Part shown: positions 1 to 6,375 of the stretch, piece by piece
How the letters are laid out: each line of letters starts with the position of its first letter
How positions within the stretch are numbered: the first letter of the stretch is position 1
Source: Anaerolineaceae bacterium
Lineage (GTDB): Bacteria > Chloroflexota > Anaerolineae > Aggregatilineales > Phototrophicaceae
Length of the DNA stretch: 9,024 bases
Direction of reading: 5' to 3'
Assembly (NCBI GenBank): GCA_020634135.1
Contig: JACKCG010000018.1
Span: 1 to 9,024 of the forward strand
The notes under the pieces: model-generated
What the model was told of the DNA's origin: nothing
What the model saw: only the letters and a program-made list of their open reading frames with translations
The model's database searches: none
Position numbers and translations under genes: made by a program

Positions 1-1398
1 TTCCCACATGGCGGCGCCAAAAGTAAGTTTATCCCCATCGTACAGGAAAATATGGGCATTCTTCGCTTCTGTCAGGGAAAGGGTGTATTCCAGGATGACA
101 TCTAATACAGGTTGGAGTTCCAGGTGAGAAGTCAAGTACAGGCTAACCTGGCGCAGCGATTCGAGCTGTGAAATATCCAACCGCATCTGCTCGTGCAACA
201 GGGCATTATGAAGAGTCAGGCTTGCCTGGTCGCTCAACAAGCGAAACAGGCTGATATCATGGACCGAAAATGAACAGGGCTGGTAATTGTAAACGCTCAA
301 CACTCCGATAACCTGTGTGCCGATCTTGAGCGGTAACGCGACGATTGTGCCGGAATAGCTCTGGGCTGTGTTATTGAAGCGGGTATCCTGGGCGAGGTCT
401 TCGACAACGATTGTGCTGCCAGTATGGGCGACGGCGTAATGGACACCATTCTGGCGCGGTTGGTACGCTTCATGAGTATGGCTGCCCGAACGTACGAATG
501 AATGCCCGATCGTCAGGGTGTCATTCTGATACATGTAGATGTACACGACATCAATATGGTCGCAGAGCTTTAGGGCACTATCTAAAATCTGGTGAAACAC
601 ATCCTCCAGACTCAACGATTCGCTTAACCGCAGCCCTGCCTGACGCAGGGATTCGAGGCGTATATTTTCGTCCCTTGCGTGTTCCAGTAACTGCGCTTGC
701 TGGAGCGCCAGTGACACGCGAGTCGTGACTTCACTGGCGATGGCGATGTCCTCAGCACTGAACCGCTGCGGCACTCTGTCAACCAGATTGATGGTGCCGG
801 TTAGCCGCCCGCGCACCTGTACAGGGATGTGTATGTATGACCGGATTCCCTCTTTCTGTAAGAGCTTCTCTGTGGGCGTGAGTTCGACTAACTGCTGGAT
901 GTCATCCACCTGGAAAACCTGCCCACTGCGCAATACCTCAATCCCCCGGACGAATGAGAAACGCTGTTCTTCCTGAAAATAACTGGTGGCTACCGTGCTG
1001 GCGGCACTGACGAATGCCATGTTTGAGTCAGCATCAAAGAGGGTCATGCTCACGTGATAGCAGGGGGTCATTTCCCGGATACGTTCAACGGCGGTATGGG
1101 TAACTTCCTGCGGCGATTCGGCGCTTAAGAGGGCTTTATCGAGCTGCCGTAAAAGTTCCAGGCGTCGCATATAGCGTTGCATTTGTTCGCTCGCCTGCTG
1201 GATTATACGGAACTGGCGTTTCATGAGGATGGTTAACAGCAGACCGGAAATCGCGACAAACAATACCCCTTTTGCCATTTGCCATATAGTGACGTACTCG
1301 AGGGATGGAACCAGCACAGCGACAAGCTGATCGCCAATCCATATCCACAATGTGGCGAATACCAGGTAAATGCCAATGATTCTTCGACTGGAAAACAT
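1..1398 (-). CDS. Membrane-anchored multi-GAF signalling protein, partial (C-terminus off the left edge)
   Basis: The minus strand is open from an ATG at 1398-1396 to base 1 (466 codons), with an in-frame stop just upstream at 1417-1415. An AAAAGG lies 13 bases before the ATG, a rather long spacing. Two hydrophobic helices (about residues 7-30 and 40-62) enclose a short loop with GDQL and VPSLEYVT, like the small two-helix module at the N-terminus of many PAS/GAF sensor kinases. Three GAF-type domains follow: about 82-243, 247-400, and a third starting near 411 and cut by the edge. Each begins with a related linker (LELLRQ, LESLRQ, LESLRQ), typical of helical connectors between tandem sensor domains. 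GAF domains bind small ligands or cofactors and relay signals. The output domain lies outside; a histidine kinase, PP2C phosphatase or diguanylate cyclase is possible. It is transcribed divergently from rnpB. The GAF assignment is by eye. Confidence 0.85.
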   Translation of the reverse strand, partial: MFSSRRIIGIYLVFATLWIWIGDQLVAVLVPSLEYVTIWQMAKGVLFVAISGLLLTILMKRQFRIIQQASEQMQRYMRRLELLRQLDKALLSAESPQEVTHTAVERIREMTPCYHVSMTLFDADSNMAFVSAASTVATSYFQEEQRFSFVRGIEVLRSGQVFQVDDIQQLVELTPTEKLLQKEGIRSYIHIPVQVRGRLTGTINLVDRVPQRFSAEDIAIASEVTTRVSLALQQAQLLEHARDENIRLESLRQAGLRLSESLSLEDVFHQILDSALKLCDHIDVVYIYMYQNDTLTIGHSFVRSGSHTHEAYQPRQNGVHYAVAHTGSTIVVEDLAQDTRFNNTAQSYSGTIVALPLKIGTQVIGVLSVYNYQPCSFSVHDISLFRLLSDQASLTLHNALLHEQMRLDISQLESLRQVSLYLTSHLELQPVLDVILEYTLSLTEAKNAHIFLYDGDKLTFGAAMWE

Positions 1399-1509
1399 CA
1401 GAGAATATACGCCTTTTCACGTCGGGCAACGGTTGTTCAGCGGGCACGAAAATCAGCAGCGGATTGTTCCTGCCATCATGACACCGCTGACTCCATCTTC
1501 CTTATGGTG

Positions 1510-1515
1510 ATTATA
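1510..1515 (-). promoter_or_regulatory. Possible -10 element for the GAF sensor gene
   Basis: The minus strand reads TATAAT here, a perfect sigma-70-type -10 hexamer. It would give a leader of about 105 bases before the ATG at 1398. No good -35 hexamer is visible at the right distance, so this is only a candidate. Confidence 0.35.
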
Positions 1516-1578
1516 AAGGATTTCAAACCAATCTGCGATTAAGGCTTCCCCGGTCTGTTCCCCGGATTGCGCGTCTCG

Positions 1579-1584
1579 TATAAT
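1579..1584 (+). promoter_or_regulatory. -10 element of the rnpB promoter
   Basis: A perfect TATAAT lies so that transcription would begin at about 1591-1593, where the first helix (P1) of the RNase P RNA starts. The agreement between the expected start and the RNA's 5' end supports it. The -35 region (about 1556-1561, TGTTCC) is poor. Confidence 0.65.
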
Positions 1585-1592
1585 TGTTGTAT

Positions 1593-1960
1593 CCAGGTCA
1601 ACCGGGTGATCGCTCCTCTGCCTGTTCAGAGGGGAGGAAAGTCCGCACTCCACAGGGCGCGGTGCTGGCTAACGGCCAGGCGGGGTAACCCGATGGCAAG
1701 TGCAACAGAGAGGTGTATTGCCCCATGCCGACGTTGGCATGGGGTGAGGGTGAAACGGCGGTGTAAGAGACCACCGGCGCGGGCAGTGATGTTCGCGGCC
1801 AGGCAAACCCCACCGGGAGCAAGGCCAAGCAGGTACATTGGGGCGGCCCGTCCCGCAAAAAGTACCGGGTGTGCTGCTTGACTCCATCCGGCAACGGGTG
1901 GAGCAGATAGATGATCGCCCCTTCTTCGGAAGGACAGAATGCGGCTTACAGGTGGCCTGG
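1593..1960 (+). ncRNA. rnpB: RNase P RNA, bacterial type A
   Basis: This is the catalytic RNA of ribonuclease P, which removes 5' leaders from tRNA precursors. The ends are set by helix P1: CCAGGTCA-A-CC (1593-1603, one bulged A) pairs with GGTGGCCTGG (1951-1960). P2 is GGGTGATC (1604-1611) with GATCGCCC (1913-1920). P3 is CTCCTCTG (1613-1620) with the CAGAGGGGAG arm at 1627-1636. Conserved core blocks are all present: GAGGAAAGTCC (1634-1644), AGGGTGAAACGGCGGTGTAA followed by GAGACCACC (about 1747-1775), GGCAAACCCCACC (about 1802-1814), the ACCGGGT of the L15 region that pairs with tRNA CCA (about 1864-1870), AGATAGATGATCGCC (about 1905-1919), and ACAGAATGCGGCTTA near the 3' end. The 368-base length is normal for type A. 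No intrinsic terminator follows directly; the first strong hairpins are 80-170 bases downstream. Confidence 0.97.
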
Positions 1961-2320
1961 ATACGCTTTGCCCCATTCATAACCACAGACCGGATCGTGT
2001 CCAAAATTCGGAATGCAGTGCAAAAATACCCCCTTTAGCGGACAGGGCAGGCCCAGTCCCTACCTGTCCCATTAAGATCAGATTTCGTAGGGACAATGCA
2101 GGCATTGTCCGTTGGGGTTAATCCCCCAACGCGAAACTTGGCGTAATCCTATCCACAATGCAACTCCACACGTACAGCTAGTTTCCTCACAATGGCGACA
2201 TGCCGTCTTCACATTTTCCACATAACTCTCCGGCATCATCTCAGGCAATACAAACGACAACAATCCCCCGGATACCGCCACAAGGGCGAACGGGATGAGA
2301 GATGAGAAGGAGTAGGGAGC
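1961..2320. other. Non-coding region between rnpB and the respiratory operon
   Basis: These 360 bases hold a cluster of perfect inverted repeats (2040-2130, listed separately) and otherwise nothing I can assign. I found no convincing -35/-10 pair for the operon starting at 2321. AAGGAG at 2307-2312, eight bases before the ATG at 2321, is the ribosome binding site of that gene. A GTG-started minus-strand frame at 2078-2281 is discussed among the rejected items. Confidence 0.6.
2040..2130. repeat. Cluster of perfect, interlocking inverted repeats
   Basis: Three hairpins lie in a row. GGACAGG (2040-2046) pairs with CCTGTCC (2063-2069) across a 16-base loop. GGACAATGC (2091-2099) pairs with GCATTGTCC (2102-2110) with only AG between. 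GTTGGGG (2111-2117) pairs with CCCCAAC (2124-2130) across TTAATC and starts at the very next base. In addition GTCCCTAC (2056-2063) is the exact reverse complement of GTAGGGAC (2087-2094), so it competes with the first two stems. The layout resembles small palindromic interspersed repeats found between genes in several bacterial groups. It could also serve as the 3' boundary of the rnpB transcript, but no T-run follows. Confidence 0.7.
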
Positions 2321-3262
2321 ATGTTACAGAAACTAATGGTCGGTATTTTTATCGTGGCGGTTCTCGGACTAATCGCTTACAGCGTCTATGATGCCAGCCA
2401 ATCCCTGGCAACCTCGACGGTGGTCGCCGATACCCCAGTTGCCGCTGTCGGGCAAGCTACCCACCAGGCGACCAACGCCGGTACGGGCGCAGGTGTCGCC
2501 AACGCTGGTACAGGCGTAGGTGTCGCTAACCCGGAAGTGACTGCCCAACCCATACAACAACAGCTTCAGCTTTCCACTGAAAATGTGGGCGATATCTGGC
2601 AGGCCACCGGCACGATCACGGTGCTGGATGATTTCGGCATGACGATTGCCACCGATACCGGCGAATTTTACGTCGAACTTGGCCCACCGACCTACTGGCA
2701 GGCACAGGGTGTCCCGCTGGCAGTGGGCAACGTGGTCACGGTAGACGGTTTCAATAACGAAGGCCAGATTCATGCCCGCGTGGTGACGATGGGTGAGTTG
2801 CAACTGGTCGTCCGTACCGAAGACGGGCAGCCGCTGTGGTCGGGTGGCGTGGATAATGCTGGCGGCGCGAACCACACGATAACCGTAGACGGCACCACAC
2901 AACCCAATATTGGCGAAAACGAGTTTCAGGTCGCAGCCGATGACTGGGTGACGCTCACCGGCATAGTCAACACGGTATCTAACGGCGGCCTGACGATCCA
3001 GACCCCTGAAGGCGACGTACTGACCTTCCAACTGGGACGACCTGATTTCTGGCAGAGCCAGGAAGTCACCCTCCTGCCGGGCGACCCCGTTGAAATCCTG
3101 GGGTTCTGGTCAGGCACGCAGTTCATGGTCGGCGACATCACCAAGACGGCTACCGGCGAACACATCATCCTGCGTGACCCGAACGGGCGGCAGCTCTGGG
3201 GCGGCCCCGGACGGAGCGGCAACAGCAACGGGCAAGCCAATCGCCAGGGCAACGGTTCATAG
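2321..3262 (+). CDS. Membrane-anchored protein with duplicated beta-rich (OB-like) domain, first gene of the bc operon
   Basis: 313 residues. A hydrophobic helix at about 5-21 (LMVGIFIVAVLGLIAY) anchors the N-terminus; there is no lipobox cysteine. Residues 30-85 are a low-complexity Ala/Thr/Gly/Val/Gln linker. Two homologous domains follow, at about 91-175 and 207-295. Both have a G-I-x-T/V-V start, an LG-x-P-x-Y/F-WQ-x-Q-x-V motif (120-131 and 238-249), a G-x-x-V-x-x-x-GF strand pair, and end in an R-x-x-x-G-x-x-LW-x-G(G) motif (165-175 and 285-295). The tail is rich in Gly, Asn and Gln. The many short beta strands suggest an OB-like, DUF5666-type fold, but I do not recognise the family for certain. 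AAGGAG precedes the ATG by 8 bases. It lies 72 bases before cytochrome b on the same strand, so an accessory extracytoplasmic subunit or assembly factor of that complex is inferred, not shown. Confidence 0.85.
   Translation: MLQKLMVGIFIVAVLGLIAYSVYDASQSLATSTVVADTPVAAVGQATHQATNAGTGAGVANAGTGVGVANPEVTAQPIQQQLQLSTENVGDIWQATGTITVLDDFGMTIATDTGEFYVELGPPTYWQAQGVPLAVGNVVTVDGFNNEGQIHARVVTMGELQLVVRTEDGQPLWSGGVDNAGGANHTITVDGTTQPNIGENEFQVAADDWVTLTGIVNTVSNGGLTIQTPEGDVLTFQLGRPDFWQSQEVTLLPGDPVEILGFWSGTQFMVGDITKTATGEHIILRDPNGRQLWGGPGRSGNSNGQANRQGNGS
2474..2527 (+). repeat. 27-base tandem duplication inside the linker of the first operon protein
   Basis: Two adjacent 27-base units (2474-2500 and 2501-2527) encode NAGTGAGVA and NAGTGVGVA. 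They differ at a few positions, mostly third codon bases, so the duplication is not brand new and is under some coding constraint. It lengthens the flexible linker between the membrane anchor and the first folded domain. Confidence 0.85.
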
Positions 3263-3278
3263 CGAAGGAGCGCGGCGC

Positions 3279-3304
3279 GGGGGATACCCAGGACGGTATC
3301 CCCC
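3279..3304 (+). promoter_or_regulatory. Strong hairpin between first operon gene and cytochrome b
   Basis: GGGGGATACC (3279-3288) pairs perfectly with GGTATCCCCC (3295-3304) across a six-base loop. The stem can extend to G3277-C3307 with C3305 bulged. There is no T-run after it, so it is unlikely to be a full terminator. A partial attenuator, RNA-processing site or 3' stabiliser that sets unequal expression of the flanking genes is plausible. The cytochrome b ribosome binding site (GGAG, 3321-3324) lies free downstream. Confidence 0.7.
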
Positions 3305-3334
3305 CGCCCGTTACGCAACAGGAGCGAAACGATT

Positions 3335-4723
3335 ATGACAACGATTGACCCACGACCCGACCCCTTCCCGCAGCGTGTGGCTGACTCAGTGAACCGGGAT
3401 GACTTCCCGCTCGATACCGAACGTTCACGGCTGCGGTACGTGATGAATAACCTGATCCTGCACATCCACCCCAGCAAAGTTGCCCGCCCCACCCTCAAGT
3501 TCACCTACACCTGGGGACTCGGTGGGCTGGCGATCCTGCTGCTGGCGATCCTGGTTGGCACCGGGATTATGCTGATGTTTGTGTATACCCCCTCGCCGGA
3601 CACCGCCTATAACGATATGCTGGCCCTGCAAACCACTGTCAACTTCGGCCAACTGCTCCGTAATATCCATCACTGGAGCGGTAATCTGCTGGTGATTGTA
3701 GCTTTTCTGCACCTGTTACGGGTCTTTTTTACCGGCGGGCTGCGTCCCCCGCGTGAATTCAACTGGGCATTAGGCGTCGGGCTGCTACTGCTGGTGGTCG
3801 GCGCAAATTTCACCGGCTACCTGCTCCCCTGGGATCAACTGGCGTATTGGGCGGTGACAGTCGCCTCAAGTCTGCTGAGTTACATCCCGATTATCGGAAA
3901 CGGCCTGAGCCAGCTTCTGCTAGGCGGGCCGGAAGTGAGCGCGGCGACGCTAACCAACTTTTACGGCCTGCATGTGGCGATTATCCCGATGTTGATTTTC
4001 TTCATCGCGTCGTTCCACATCTGGCGTGTGCGTAAGGATACGCTCTCTATTCCGCGCAACGTGGACGAAGAACCGATTGGTCGTGTCGAAAAAGTCTCCA
4101 CACTTCCCTACCTGGTGAGCATCGAAGTGGTTTTCGCGCTGGTGGTGATGGCCGGGCTGCTGCTATGGGCTTCGTGGGTGAATGCCCCGCTGGAAGCCGC
4201 CGCCGACCCACTACATAGTCCGAACCCGGCGAAGGCGGCCTGGTACTTCATGGGTTTGCAGGAACTCTTACTCCACTTCCACCCGGTTTTCGGCGCGATT
4301 GTCATCCCGGCGCTGGGGTTGACGGGGCTGCTGGTTTTCCCATATCTGCGCTTCGACACCGACTCGGAGGGTATCTGGTTCCGGTCACGGAAGGGGCGGC
4401 GCATGGCCTGGGTAGCCGCGATTAGCGCCCTCATCGTAACGCCCCTGCTGGTGCTGTGGGACGAATATGTTCTCGACCTACCCGCGCTGTTCCCCGACTT
4501 GCCCACGATTGTGAGCAACGGCTGGATACCGCTGGTCTTCGTGCTGGTGTCACTGGCGCTCTACTATTGGCTGATGAAGTGGTGGTTCAAATCCACGCGA
4601 GATGAAGCGCGGCAGGCGGTATTCATTGTGCTGGTGGTTGCTTTCATTCTATTAACGGTAATTGGCGTCGCCTTCCGGGGTGAAGGCATGGCGCTGATGT
4701 GGCCCTGGGAGGTGTTGGCATGA
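3335..4723 (+). CDS. qcrB: Cytochrome b subunit of a quinol:cytochrome c oxidoreductase (fused b6/subunit IV type)
   Basis: 462 residues; the membrane core of a bc-type complex III that oxidises quinol and carries two b hemes. The heme-ligand pairs are H112 (IHHWSG) with H126 (FLHLLRV), 14 apart, and H213 (GLHVAI) with H228 (FHIWR), 15 apart; the 15 spacing is that of b6-type proteins. FTGYLLPWDQLAYWA (159-173) also carries the b6-type PWDQ. The C-terminal part, equivalent to subunit IV, is fused. At the quinol-oxidation site the PEWY motif is replaced by AAWY (301-304, in NPAKAAWYFMGLQE), so the usual Glu is Ala. By hydrophobicity I count nine helices (near 62-84, 112-133, 144-165, 210-230, 258-281, 317-337, 357-377, 397-416, 427-447), one more than mitochondrial cytochrome b. 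The cytoplasmic N-terminus (about 55 residues) is long. GGAG lies 10 bases before the ATG. The TGA overlaps the Rieske start. Confidence 0.97.
   Translation: MTTIDPRPDPFPQRVADSVNRDDFPLDTERSRLRYVMNNLILHIHPSKVARPTLKFTYTWGLGGLAILLLAILVGTGIMLMFVYTPSPDTAYNDMLALQTTVNFGQLLRNIHHWSGNLLVIVAFLHLLRVFFTGGLRPPREFNWALGVGLLLLVVGANFTGYLLPWDQLAYWAVTVASSLLSYIPIIGNGLSQLLLGGPEVSAATLTNFYGLHVAIIPMLIFFIASFHIWRVRKDTLSIPRNVDEEPIGRVEKVSTLPYLVSIEVVFALVVMAGLLLWASWVNAPLEAAADPLHSPNPAKAAWYFMGLQELLLHFHPVFGAIVIPALGLTGLLVFPYLRFDTDSEGIWFRSRKGRRMAWVAAISALIVTPLLVLWDEYVLDLPALFPDLPTIVSNGWIPLVFVLVSLALYYWLMKWWFKSTRDEARQAVFIVLVVAFILLTVIGVAFRGEGMALMWPWEVLA
4707..4713 (+). promoter_or_regulatory. Ribosome binding site that fixes the Rieske start
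   Basis: GGGAGGT lies seven bases before ATG 4720. It decides for that start over the in-frame GTG at 4699, which would add seven residues and has no comparable site. The site lies inside the cytochrome b coding region, so the two subunits are probably translationally coupled. Confidence 0.8.
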
Positions 4724-5217
4724 CGAGTACAACGCAGAATCCGCAACAAGAACCGAGCCGTCGTGATTTTCTCCAGGTCGCCTGGGCGGCTACCGGCGCG
4801 ATTTCGCTGGCTGTGACCGGCGGCGTCGCCCTCAGTTTCTTCGCGCCGAAGGTGGTCGAAGGTGAGTTTGGCGGAGTATTCACAGTGGGCGCAGTGGATG
4901 ATTTTCCACCCGGCAGTGTGACCCCCATCACCACTGGTCGTTTCTATGTGGTACGGCAGGCGGACGGCGGCTTCGTGGCGCTCTACCAGAAATGCACGCA
5001 CCTGGGCTGTGCCGTCCCCTGGAACCCGGAAGCCGGGAGTTTCATCTGCCCGTGTCATGCGTCGGCCTTTGAGATGGACGGCGCGGTGATTAATCCCCCC
5101 GCACCCCGCCCGCTGGATCGTTTCCCGGTCACAATTACCGAGGGAGTTGTCAGCGTAGATACCGGGGAACGGATCGAACGCGACCACGTTAGCGGCGCAG
5201 ACGCCGTGTACGCATAG
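4720..5217 (+). CDS. qcrA: Rieske [2Fe-2S] iron-sulfur subunit of the bc complex
   Basis: 165 residues. It takes the first electron from quinol at the outer face of cytochrome b and passes it to the c-type cytochrome. The N-terminus has a twin-arginine motif (SRRDFLQ, R14-R15) before a single helix (about 22-42), which fits Tat export of a folded cluster domain with an uncleaved anchor. The cluster motifs are CTHLGC (92-97) and CPCH (110-113): C92, H94, C110 and H113 bind the cluster, and C97 and C112 can form the usual disulfide. The residue after the second motif is Ala (CPCHAS) where most families have Gly. The Pro-rich NPPAPRPLDRF (125-135) corresponds to the conserved Pro loop. ATG 4720 overlaps the cytochrome b stop by four bases (ATGA). 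The gene sits after cytochrome b, the reverse of the more common Rieske-first order. Confidence 0.96.
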   Translation: MTSTTQNPQQEPSRRDFLQVAWAATGAISLAVTGGVALSFFAPKVVEGEFGGVFTVGAVDDFPPGSVTPITTGRFYVVRQADGGFVALYQKCTHLGCAVPWNPEAGSFICPCHASAFEMDGAVINPPAPRPLDRFPVTITEGVVSVDTGERIERDHVSGADAVYA

Positions 5218-5226
5218 GAGAAAATC

Positions 5227-6282
5227 ATGAGTCGAAATATGGCCTGGACGGGCTTTCTGGCGACGGTGTTGATCCTGGTCACGCTGGTATTGGCGGTGAT
5301 CCGCGAACCGGCGATCCAGGCGCGGGCGGCGGAAACGCAACTGATCGCCTCCGTCACGGAAGGCATGGATATTTACCTGGAAAACTGCGTGGTGTGTCAT
5401 GGCGCAGCCGGTGAAGGGTTGGGTTCGTATCCCTCACTGGCACTTGTGAGCGATATGGACGCGGAAACCTTGTACAAGACGATTGAGCGCGGGCGCTTCA
5501 ATACCCAGATGGCGGCCTATGGCGTGAATGAAGGCGGAATTCTGGGTGACGCCCAGATTGATAGTCTGGTTTCGCTCATTCAGAATGTCAACTGGCGCAC
5601 GGTGTATACCCGCGCAGAGGCACTGGATGTCCTGCCGCCCCAACTGGTGGCCGCGCCGGTTTCGGAAGAAACGCTGGTGCAGGTCAGCGCGTTAGCCGAT
5701 GGGACGGCGCTGGCAGACGGGCTGGAACTGTACGCGGCGAACTGTGTATCGTGTCATGGCCCGAACCTGGAAGGGTCGAGCATCGCACCCACACTCAATA
5801 CGGACGTGATCCGACAGACGGATGGCTTTGAACTGGCGCGGATTATCGAGCAAGGCGTCCCCGGTACATTGATGGCCGGGTGGAGTAACGCCCTGACCAG
5901 CGAAGAGATCAGCGCACTGGTTCAGCTCCTCCAACGCTGGGATGAGGTTCAGAATATGGGCGTGGCCGTGCCAGTGGTGGAAGTTCCGCCGATTGACATG
6001 AGTCCTGAGATCATCGCCAGCGGAGCGCGGCTGTTCAACATCACCTGTACCTCGTGTCATGGCACAGGCGGATACGGTACGGTGATGGCTCCGGCGCTGA
6101 ATAATTCGCTGTTCCTGACGACGACCTCCGACACGCAGATTCACCAGATCATTGCGATGGGTGTGCCAGGAACGATTATGCCCGCCTGGAGTTCCCGCCT
6201 GAGCGATACGGAAATCAACGCCCTGATCGCGTACATGCGGAGTTGGGAGGCCGACGCGCCGATCATCACGCAGGCCCGCTAA
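5227..6282 (+). CDS. Membrane-anchored triheme cytochrome c (functional replacement of cytochrome c1/f)
   Basis: 351 residues. An N-terminal helix (about 7-25) acts as signal anchor. Three class I-like cytochrome c domains follow, each with one CXXCH: CVVCH (54-58), CVSCH (173-177) and CTSCH (274-278). Each has a downstream Met that can be the sixth heme ligand: M95 (NTQMAAYG), M216 (GTLMAGW) and M318 (GTIMPAW), spaced 37, 39 and 40 residues after the heme His. Domains 2 and 3 are the most alike (GVPGTLMAGWS against GVPGTIMPAWS), and domain 1 is more divergent. AGGAG (5216-5220) overlaps the Rieske stop and lies six bases before the ATG. The gene is the last of the operon and is followed by an intrinsic terminator. 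By position it should accept electrons from the Rieske cluster and carry them to a soluble carrier or directly to a terminal oxidase; that role is inferred. Confidence 0.95.
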   Translation: MSRNMAWTGFLATVLILVTLVLAVIREPAIQARAAETQLIASVTEGMDIYLENCVVCHGAAGEGLGSYPSLALVSDMDAETLYKTIERGRFNTQMAAYGVNEGGILGDAQIDSLVSLIQNVNWRTVYTRAEALDVLPPQLVAAPVSEETLVQVSALADGTALADGLELYAANCVSCHGPNLEGSSIAPTLNTDVIRQTDGFELARIIEQGVPGTLMAGWSNALTSEEISALVQLLQRWDEVQNMGVAVPVVEVPPIDMSPEIIASGARLFNITCTSCHGTGGYGTVMAPALNNSLFLTTTSDTQIHQIIAMGVPGTIMPAWSSRLSDTEINALIAYMRSWEADAPIITQAR

Positions 6283-6303
6283 GGATAGGATCGTCATTTT
6301 CGT

Positions 6304-6333
6304 GGGGAGGGCGCAAACCCTCCCCTTTCTGTT
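6304..6333 (+). terminator. Intrinsic terminator of the bc operon
   Basis: GGGGAGGG (6304-6311) pairs perfectly with CCCTCCCC (6318-6325) across CGCAAA, followed by TTTCTGTT. It lies 21 bases after the stop of the triheme cytochrome c gene and separates the respiratory operon from the two-component genes. Confidence 0.88.
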
Positions 6334-6375
6334 AGAATGGATTTCAGACCGCAAACCGAGCGTTAGAGATCAACC

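Noticed and set aside
1453..1653. Minus-strand frame of 66 codons between the GAF sensor and rnpB
   Set aside because: It begins inside the RNase P RNA and runs across that gene's promoter, and it has no ribosome binding site. The structured RNA explains the sequence.
1598..2004. Several open frames of 98-116 codons within rnpB
   Set aside because: They lie over the RNase P RNA, whose pairing and conserved blocks account for the bases.
2078..2281. Minus-strand frame of 67 codons with several cysteines (CRHC, CTC) opposite the leader of the respiratory operon
   Set aside because: It has only a GTG start without ribosome binding site, its C-terminal end is made by the palindromic cluster, and codon use does not match the neighbours. 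The upstream part reads as a possible membrane segment, so a decayed gene remnant is not fully excluded.
2369..3031. Minus-strand frame of 220 codons opposite the first operon gene
   Set aside because: The plus-strand protein shows a membrane anchor, a ribosome binding site and two homologous domains. The minus frame has none of these.
4564..5400. Long minus-strand frame of 278 codons opposite the Rieske gene
   Set aside because: It is a shadow of the cytochrome b, Rieske and cytochrome c coding frames, which carry clear heme and cluster motifs on the plus strand. Its peptide has no recognisable domain.
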